Below are positions 42,003 through 47,842 of a DNA stretch of 47,842 nucleotides, one piece after another (position 1 is the stretch's first letter; each line of letters opens with the position of its first letter). The stretch lies in NCBI RefSeq assembly GCF_003285015.1, contig NZ_QMFB01000001.1, positions 935,025 through 982,866 of the forward strand, written 5' to 3'. The notes beneath the pieces are model-generated. The model was not told where the DNA came from. It saw nothing but the letters and a program-made list of their open reading frames with translations, and did no database searches. Position numbers and translations under genes: made by a program. Source of the DNA: Paenibacillus contaminans. Lineage in GTDB: Bacteria; Bacillota; Bacilli; Paenibacillales; NBRC-103111.

Positions 42003-43481
42003 TCATTCTTCGGATTTATTCGTTTCGAAGTGATTCGACATATCCTTAATCAGCACCGATAATCGAAAAATGCCAGTTTCCAAATCCTCCAATGAAGCAA
42101 AAGCATAGGAAATCCGAATATGCCGATTGTTCTCTCCCTCGTAAAGATGCCCTGGGTTCAGCAGGATCCCGGCTTTTAGAGCTGCCGCAAACAAGGCCTT
42201 TAAGGGCAGTTCGCGTTTCAAGCGGACCCAGATATAAAACCCGCCTTTTGGCACCTCCCAATCAGCATAGTCACCCAAAAACTGCTCCAAAGCCTTCACG
42301 GCAATCGTTCTGCGATGTCGCAGCTGTTGCCTTAAGTTCTCCATATGCTGCTGGTACAGGCCGCTCGAAAGCCATTTCTCGACAACTGCTTGAGAGAGGG
42401 AGCTTGCGCCGTAATCCGTTTGCATCTTGATGTCCGCCAGCCTGTCTACAACGGGCTCCGGACCGATGATCCAGCCAATTCGAAGGCCTGGACTGACTGT
42501 TTTGGACAAACTGCCCAGATACAGCACAATTCCAGAGGAGTCCGCCGCTTTCAAAGGCAATGGAGAAGGTTCATCGATCCACAGGTCTCTGTATACATCA
42601 TCCTCGATCAAAGGCAAGCCTTCATAGTGGCATACCTGCATCAACTGCTCTCGTCTTTCCCGAGACATAACCGTTCCCGTTGGATTATGAAAGGAAGGGA
42701 TCGTGTAGAGCAGAGCGCCGTTGTACTGTTTTCTGTACTTGGGGATCAGAGCGGCTTGGATACCGTGCCGATCCATTGGAATACCGGTCAGCTTCATCCC
42801 CGCTGAATGAAAGATAGGAATGGAGTACAGGTAAGACGGCTTCTCCAGAAAAATTGTCGATCCCCGGTGGAGCAAGCCGATAGAAATGAGATGCAGTGCC
42901 TGCAGAGCTCCGGAGACGATAAGGATCGACGAAGGAGCGGCACGAATGCCGTATGTTTCAACATGCTGAGAGATGAACTGCCTTAGACTCGCACTGCCTT
43001 TGGGTTCGGCGTAACCCAGCGGCATGGTCTCGCTTGACAATGCTTGCAGCACAGTCCTCATTGCTTCCTGAGGAAGCAGCTCAGGCGCAAGCTCCCCTGT
43101 TCCAAGCCGTATGACATCCGGACGAAATTCTGCCCGATTGATCTCTTGAACGGTCGGTATATTAGAGGATTGAACCCCTGAATTTACATAGGAGATCCAG
43201 TCCGGCGGAGGAGGAGAACCGGGGTGGTCACATAAGCCGGTTACTACCGTTCCTCCACCGCGATTCCCATGCAATAAGCCGTCTGCGGTTAATTCATCGA
43301 GTGCCATGACGATTGTGCTGCGATTAACGCCAAATTCATCCGCTAACCACCGTTGCGAAGGAATTTTTGTACCTACTGGCCAATCTCCGCATGTAATTTT
43401 ATTTCTAATATGACGGCTAATCTGATAATGGAGTGGAATATCCGATTCACGGTCCGGTTTCCAACCAACTAGCAAGGTCAC
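42003..43481 (-). CDS. MocR-type GntR regulator with aminotransferase domain
   Basis: A 492-residue fusion protein. An N-terminal GntR winged HTH (residues ~15-80: HYQISRHIRNKI, FGVNRSTIVMALDEL) is joined by a linker to an aspartate-aminotransferase-like domain. The PLP lysine is Lys327 in GSLSKTVSPG, with FHNPTGT (Asn266) and EDDVYRDL in place. MocR proteins use PLP or an amino-acid adduct as effector and usually control a divergent gene. Here the divergent gene is a LysE-type exporter starting 141 bases away. Confidence 0.95.
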   Translation of the reverse strand: MTLLVGWKPDRESDIPLHYQISRHIRNKITCGDWPVGTKIPSQRWLADEFGVNRSTIVMALDELTADGLLHGNRGGGTVVTGLCDHPGSPPPPDWISYVNSGVQSSNIPTVQEINRAEFRPDVIRLGTGELAPELLPQEAMRTVLQALSSETMPLGYAEPKGSASLRQFISQHVETYGIRAAPSSILIVSGALQALHLISIGLLHRGSTIFLEKPSYLYSIPIFHSAGMKLTGIPMDRHGIQAALIPKYRKQYNGALLYTIPSFHNPTGTVMSRERREQLMQVCHYEGLPLIEDDVYRDLWIDEPSPLPLKAADSSGIVLYLGSLSKTVSPGLRIGWIIGPEPVVDRLADIKMQTDYGASSLSQAVVEKWLSSGLYQQHMENLRQQLRHRRTIAVKALEQFLGDYADWEVPKGGFYIWVRLKRELPLKALFAAALKAGILLNPGHLYEGENNRHIRISYAFASLEDLETGIFRLSVLIKDMSNHFETNKSEE

Positions 43482-43539
43482 GCATGTACCTCCTTGTTAC
43501 GGATGTCTCCCAATAGTATACGACTTGGTTGGTTCGTTA

Positions 43540-43557
43540 TCCATCCAAATGGATGGA
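43540..43557. promoter_or_regulatory. Palindrome between MocR and LysE genes
   Basis: TCCATCC-AAAT-GGATGGA, a perfect inverted repeat in the middle of the divergent intergenic region, is the probable MocR binding site. A TATACT on the minus strand at 43516-43521 could be the mocR -10. Confidence 0.6.
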
Positions 43558-43621
43558 GTCAAACCGTTCCTCCTACATTACAATAATGCAAAATCACATC
43601 AAGAGAGCTGGAGGATATTTT

Positions 43622-44236
43622 ATGATTGAAGCGTTAATTCACGGATTTTTACTAGCGGGGGGATTAATTCTGCCTCTAGGCGCACAAAATGTGTTTATTT
43701 TTAACCAAGGAGCCAACCAGCCGAATTTTATCAAAGCTTTGCCATCCATAGTCACTGCTGCATTATGCGATACATTGCTGGTCATATTTGCTGTATTAGG
43801 CATATCAGCAGCCGTACTGACATTTACATGGCTTAAAATGATTTTACTGGGAGTTGGCATCGTGTTTCTTCTTTATATGGGGTGGACGACATGGAACAGC
43901 CATTCATCCGGCGACTCCGCTTCAAGCCCACCCATCTTGGGAGTGCGTAAACAGGTACTATTTGCTTTGTCATTATCATTGTTGAACCCGCATGCCATTA
44001 TGGATACAGTCATCGTGATCGGAATGAATTCGCTCCAGTATGCTGGCGCAAACCTTATCAGCTTTACTGCAGCGGTGATCACAGTATCTTGGTTATGGTT
44101 CTTGGGATTAAGCGCAGCGGGGAATCTGATGAAAAAAGTCGACGAATCCGGAGTCTGGATGAGGCGTTTGAATAAAGCTTCCGCAGTGATTATTTGGGGA
44201 ATCGCCATCTATATGATCGTGCAACTGACTTCATGA
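43622..44236 (+). CDS. LysE-family amino-acid exporter
   Basis: A 204-residue membrane protein. The start at ATG 43622 has GGAGGAT 4-5 bases upstream. It has five to six hydrophobic segments with the LysE/ArgO signature: HGFLLAGGLILPLGAQNVFIFNQG at the N-terminus and LSLSLLNPHAIMDTVIVIG in the middle. The family exports basic or other amino acids. The divergent MocR regulator supports an amino-acid-related role. The exact substrate is unknown. Confidence 0.93.
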   Translation: MIEALIHGFLLAGGLILPLGAQNVFIFNQGANQPNFIKALPSIVTAALCDTLLVIFAVLGISAAVLTFTWLKMILLGVGIVFLLYMGWTTWNSHSSGDSASSPPILGVRKQVLFALSLSLLNPHAIMDTVIVIGMNSLQYAGANLISFTAAVITVSWLWFLGLSAAGNLMKKVDESGVWMRRLNKASAVIIWGIAIYMIVQLTS

Positions 44237-44649
44237 ATAACTGCATAAGCCATGCCCGAGCAACTAAGTGCCAGTTCTCGGCAATTACAAAAGAAGGTAA
44301 ATAGATCATCGATATTGAATATTATTTAGAACCATATATAAAGTCCCTTAGAACGGGGCCATTCAGGTTGGCTAGAGATCTTCGATCCATCATAGGGGAT
44401 ATACTTAAAGATCAGTCACGTTAAGGTTTGAACTACCTGGAAATAACGAGTAACGTACTCCGAAAAATGACGACACGAAACTAGGCGCAGCTTATATGTT
44501 TTTTATATAGCCGCGTTTTCTTTGTTTTATCTGATCTATATTGATCCGGAAACAGGTGAAGGGGACGCGGTCGTGCTCGACGGGATGCTTTTTTCGCTCT
44601 GAATAAGGTGCCGTACCGATTCTTCCTGGAGTAAAGGAGATGGGTTTCT
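44237..44649. other. Intergenic, 413 bp, one coding trace and one hairpin
   Basis: An imperfect hairpin around 44486-44517 (GCAGCTTATAT/ATATAGCCGCG) is followed by TTTTC. A frame ending at TGA 44601 reads IDPETGEGDAVVLDGMLFSL, which looks like the C-terminus of a lost gene. The last bases carry the ribosome binding site of the next gene. Confidence 0.35.
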
Positions 44650-47364
44650 GTGAAAACGACGAGCGTATTTTTTCCTTCATCGGTGCTTCAGACGATCTGG
44701 CGCAACTGCGAAAGCGATCCGGATATGTTGGAAGTAAGACGGCGATATGTAGAATTTGCGGCGTACTGGCGCAGGCTGCCGGATGACACGCTGTGGCGGT
44801 TCATGTTCGGTCCGACGATCCGCCGTTCATGGATGGTATGGTCGAGCGGCTTCTGTCCATCGTGCCGCAACGACGTACCGATGTACAATTGGGTAATGGA
44901 CGCTGTCCGTCATCCATGGAAAACGGCTTGTCCGCACTGTAAGGAACAATTTCCGAAAAACGATTTTTACCGCTACTATACCTCAGGGCTCGACCGGCAG
45001 GGCATATTCGACGTCGACCGTGCCGATCGCTCGCTGCTGTACAATATAGAGCATCCCGATCCGGACGACCCGCTTCACCTGTTCGGCGTCGACGACGGCG
45101 AAGGATATGTCGATGAGGCGACGGGGAACAGGTGGCGGTTTATCGGCTCATATCTGATATACGGCCAGTGGAAGCAGCTCGTCATCGACGGCATCGTCAA
45201 GCTGGCTTCCGCGTACACGGTGACCGGCGATCGAACCTATGCGCGCAAGGCGGCGATTCTTCTTGATCGCGTTGCCGATGTTTATCCGACGTTCGATTTT
45301 GGAAAGCAGGGCGTCATGTATGAAGGACCCGCATATCGGGGTTACGTATCGACATGGCACGACGCCTGCCAGGAAACGCAGGACATCGCGCTTGCGTACG
45401 ATCAGATCGTCGAAGCTGTCCGGGACGACGTGGAGCTTATAAGGTTTCTGAGTGTGAAAGCAGCCGATGCCGGACTTGCGAATAAAAAAGATTCGTTTGC
45501 ACAAATTCAGCAAAACATTGAAAACGGCATCCTTCGCGACGCGCTTGCAAACCGGGATAAAGTGTTCAGCAATTATCCGCGTACGGAAGTTTGTCTCTCG
45601 CTCATCGAGGCAATCATCGGCTGGCCCGAAAATAAGCCGCACATCATACAATCATTCGGAGAAATCGTCAAGCAGTCGACGGCGATAGACGGCGTGACCG
45701 GCGAGAAAGGACTTGCGAGCTACTCTGCGGGCGTCATTCAGACGTTTGCAGCTTTCCTGTCGTGGTACGATCGGCTTGATCCGTCTTTTCTGAGCACTGC
45801 GCTTCAGAAGCACCCGCAGCTGAAGCAAACGTTCCGATTCTTTCTCGACGTCTGGTGCTTGGGCGGCCGGTATTATCCGCATGTCGGCGATACGGGTGAA
45901 TTTGCCAAGCCGAATAGCGCTTATGTAGGCGCAGCGATGCAAACGGAATACAGCCTCGCTCCGTCGATGTTCACCTTCTTCTGGAGGCTGTATCGGCTTA
46001 CTGGCGATGTAGATTACGTCAGACTGATCGCCCGGTGCGCCGAAGATGCTCCAGATAAGCTGCCGTTCGATTTGACTGCGCCGGATGCGGGACGTATTCG
46101 CCTTGAAATCGGCCGCATTCTTGAAGAGCATGGAACCGGGATGAAACAGTCCAGCATCAATAAGGAACAATGGCACCTCGCCATTCTACGGTCAGGAATG
46201 AAGGACGACGAACGTGCGTTATGGATGCAGTACGACTCCGGTGGAGCGCACGGCCATCATAACGGGCTGACTATCGGCTTATTCGCCAAAGGGCTTGATC
46301 TGCTTCCCGACTTCGGTTATCCGCCGGTTCATTACGGCAAAGGCTGGGAAGATCCGAAGGCGGTCTGGTATCGGATGTCGGCTGCGCACAACACCGTCGT
46401 CATCGACGGGAAAAACGACCGCTTCGGCGGAGCGGGCAAAACATCGTTGTGGCTCGACGCCGCCTGCTGCAAGGCGATAGGCGTCAGAGGTGAGGATCTG
46501 ACGGAAAACACAAGCCGGTACGACCGGACGGTCGCGCTGATCGACATCTCGGAGAGCGACTGCTACGTCTTCGATTCGTTCCGGGTAGCCGGCGGGAGCG
46601 ATCATGCCAAGTTCGTATACGCTCAAGCCGGCGAGATATCGACGGACGGCTTGACTCTGACGCCGGATGCGGATTACGGCTTCGACGCACTGCTGCGCGA
46701 GTTCCGGACCGATCGCGCTGCGGCTCCAGGATGGAACGCGGACTGGAAGATCGAGGATATGCACGGCGTCCTGCCGGTAGGAGGAGCTGACGTTCATCTG
46801 CGATATACCGATTTGACGACCGGCGCATCGGCTAGTACGGCGGAAGCGTGGCTCAACGCGGGAGGCTTTGACAAGAAACGGGAACGCTGGATACCGAATG
46901 TCGTCGTACGCAAACGTAGCGATGGACAGTGTTTGACGTCGCACTTTTTATCCGTCCTCGAACCATACGCCGGCTCATCCGGTTTGCGTTCCATCCGAAG
47001 ATTGCAGCTGATAGCAGCTGACGGAATTGCGGCTAATGACACCGACGCCGCTGTGGCGATCGCTCTCGCCGACGGCAGGAATGATTTCATCATTTCGCTG
47101 GAGGCAGGCATGGTAAGAGATGGAGGGGACGAAACGCCCTCTGCGTTCGTTCATGTTAACGGCGAGGTCATCTTCTTCGGCGGCGAACTATGTTTCATCC
47201 GCCTGGATGCGGAAGGAATCGAACGCATTGTGCTGGGCAATGCGAAGCAGTTGCGGATCGGCGATCGATGCGAGGTGGTTTGTTTCGCTCCTCAAGTCGA
47301 AATCGCACGGGTCGACGGGGTATTGCGTGTTGTTCTAGGAGAAGCAATTATAGAGATGAAGTAA
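44650..47364 (+). CDS. Heparinase II/III-family protein
   Basis: A 904-residue protein starting at GTG 44650 with AAAGGAGA upstream. The N-terminal ~110 residues hold two CxxC pairs (C69/C72 and C94/C97). Residues ~140-500 form an alpha/alpha toroid typical of polysaccharide lyases. The heparinase II/III domain begins near 525 with YDSGGAHGHHNGL (His534, His536, His537), followed by LDLLPDFGYP and MSAAHNTVVIDGKND, and then C-terminal beta-sandwich text. The family cleaves uronic-acid polysaccharides such as alginate, heparin or pectin by beta-elimination. No signal peptide is seen, which points to cytosolic degradation of imported oligosaccharides. Confidence 0.85.
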   Translation: MKTTSVFFPSSVLQTIWRNCESDPDMLEVRRRYVEFAAYWRRLPDDTLWRFMFGPTIRRSWMVWSSGFCPSCRNDVPMYNWVMDAVRHPWKTACPHCKEQFPKNDFYRYYTSGLDRQGIFDVDRADRSLLYNIEHPDPDDPLHLFGVDDGEGYVDEATGNRWRFIGSYLIYGQWKQLVIDGIVKLASAYTVTGDRTYARKAAILLDRVADVYPTFDFGKQGVMYEGPAYRGYVSTWHDACQETQDIALAYDQIVEAVRDDVELIRFLSVKAADAGLANKKDSFAQIQQNIENGILRDALANRDKVFSNYPRTEVCLSLIEAIIGWPENKPHIIQSFGEIVKQSTAIDGVTGEKGLASYSAGVIQTFAAFLSWYDRLDPSFLSTALQKHPQLKQTFRFFLDVWCLGGRYYPHVGDTGEFAKPNSAYVGAAMQTEYSLAPSMFTFFWRLYRLTGDVDYVRLIARCAEDAPDKLPFDLTAPDAGRIRLEIGRILEEHGTGMKQSSINKEQWHLAILRSGMKDDERALWMQYDSGGAHGHHNGLTIGLFAKGLDLLPDFGYPPVHYGKGWEDPKAVWYRMSAAHNTVVIDGKNDRFGGAGKTSLWLDAACCKAIGVRGEDLTENTSRYDRTVALIDISESDCYVFDSFRVAGGSDHAKFVYAQAGEISTDGLTLTPDADYGFDALLREFRTDRAAAPGWNADWKIEDMHGVLPVGGADVHLRYTDLTTGASASTAEAWLNAGGFDKKRERWIPNVVVRKRSDGQCLTSHFLSVLEPYAGSSGLRSIRRLQLIAADGIAANDTDAAVAIALADGRNDFIISLEAGMVRDGGDETPSAFVHVNGEVIFFGGELCFIRLDAEGIERIVLGNAKQLRIGDRCEVVCFAPQVEIARVDGVLRVVLGEAIIEMK

Positions 47365-47403
47365 AATTAACCGAAGCATAGGTGGGCACTATACAGTTCA
47401 ACG

Positions 47404-47775
47404 ATTGGACAAAAGGGTGGTGCAGGCACTTTCCAAAGAAGCTATAGTCTTTATGGCAGAAAGATCATCCGAACCCACGCTTTTTGGTCGTTTCATTTCT
47501 ATACAACGATCGGAGAAAATGCAGCAGCATCCACAGATTATGATGAAGCGCAAGTTTGGCGTTCCCTTGATGTTTCGGGGATTGGAGATAAGGTACGCGG
47601 TCTTTCTCTAAATCTGAAACAACATATCTATAATCATGTTGAATTGGAAGGATTGGACATTTCAGGTGGAGAGGAACAAAAGCTGGCAATTGTCCGTGCC
47701 TATTATAAGGATTCTCCAATCATGATATTGAACGAACCGACGGCCGCAACCAAGGAAAGTACTTCGAGAGTATAG
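47404..47775 (+). pseudogene. Degenerate ABC exporter nucleotide-binding domain
   Basis: A continuous frame of 123 codons without a start reads IGQKGGAGTFQ (a Walker A that has lost its GKST), FYTTIGENAAASTDYDEAQV, LDISGGEEQKLAIVRAYY (signature) and IMILNEPTAATKE (Walker B with Asn replacing Asp). The order and spacing are those of an ABC exporter ATPase domain, but the key Lys and Asp are lost and the transmembrane domain and C-terminus are missing. It stops at TAG 47775, at the edge of a probable insertion element. Confidence 0.7.
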
Positions 47776-47842
47776 TGATCTGGACCCTTTGTCAAGGACA
47801 CTTGAAAAAAGCCTAGCATCTAGGCGGTTAACAAAAGATGGT
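47774..47842 (+). mobile_element. Possible left end of an IS3-type insertion sequence
   Basis: The text TGATCTGGACCCTTTGTCAAG from about 47776 resembles IS3-family terminal repeats as I remember them, and a run of A and T follows before ATGGT at the window edge, where orfA could begin. The element continues outside the window, so this cannot be verified. Confidence 0.35.

Noticed and set aside
41362..42006. 214-residue minus-strand frame
   Set aside because: Antisense of the F420-reductase-like gene, crossing its terminator; typical of GC-rich shadow frames.
43490..43621. Lysine riboswitch before the LysE-type exporter
   Set aside because: The region is too short and lacks the multi-helix core; a MocR-bound palindrome explains it better.
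46279..46944. 221-residue minus-strand frame
   Set aside because: Antisense of the heparinase II/III-like gene without a ribosome binding site.

Overview
The window looks like chromosome of a spore-forming low-to-mid GC Firmicute, most likely Paenibacillaceae (Paenibacillus/Cohnella type). This is inference from strong AAGGAGG-type ribosome binding sites, TTG/GTG starts, a Gram-positive lipobox, YtrA- and BcrAB-type ABC modules, LplB/LplC sugar permeases, an AlkC-type glycosylase with an Ig-like tail, and IS66 and IS200/IS605 remnants. No rRNA, tRNA or CRISPR array was seen. The region reads as an accessory island: many one- or two-gene transcription units, separated by terminators and interrupted by decayed genes.

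Layout. 1-2100: 5'-truncated tnpB with its right end and predicted omega-RNA, abutting a middle-deleted CoA-transferase fragment fused head-to-head with a LysR fragment. 2100-5265: an unknown protein, then a multidrug-type ABC exporter flanked by two diverged IS66 5' ends. 5357-7291: YtrA-type operon (ATPase, ABC-2 permease, GntR regulator) with a clear promoter and operator. 7326-11202: cyclase-family protein, LRR-like protein plus Imm1-like protein, EamA exporter. 11635-14691: MATE exporter, then an AT-rich block of small unknown genes. 15041-18413: a four-gene minus-strand operon (ABC ATPase, permease, response regulator, histidine kinase) of the peptide-antibiotic-resistance type. 18566-21189: frameshifted NUDIX gene, methyltransferase, and a membrane protein/XRE/DUF4386 operon. 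21301-31821: flavin reductase behind an operator-bearing promoter, AlkC, SUFU, HAD, GyrI-like, lipoprotein, DUF4303, GNAT, APH-like kinase and small unknown genes. 32046-38362: MerR plus membrane protein, RCC1-repeat protein, VOC protein, zinc-ribbon membrane protein, secreted SH3-like protein, alpha/beta hydrolase. 38523-47842: broken LplB plus intact LplC, MOSC protein, MerR plus F420-reductase-like pair, divergent MocR/LysE pair, heparinase II/III-like protein, a degenerate ABC nucleotide-binding domain and a possible IS3-type end.

Three themes stand out. First, several genes keep both ends but have lost the middle (CoA-transferase, IS66 tnpC, an unknown protein at 30885, LplB), which suggests one recurring decay process. 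Second, immunity-type genes of polymorphic toxin systems (Imm1, SUFU, DUF4303, possibly others) are scattered without visible toxins. Third, several promoters are unusually readable: two MerR promoters with 19-bp spacers (one predicting a leaderless mRNA), a YtrA-type operator, and a repressor-type operator inside the promoter of the flavin reductase. I did not find a complete novel multi-gene defence system. The strongest candidates for something undescribed are the LRR/Imm1 pair, the small zinc-ribbon-like proteins and the structured leaders.
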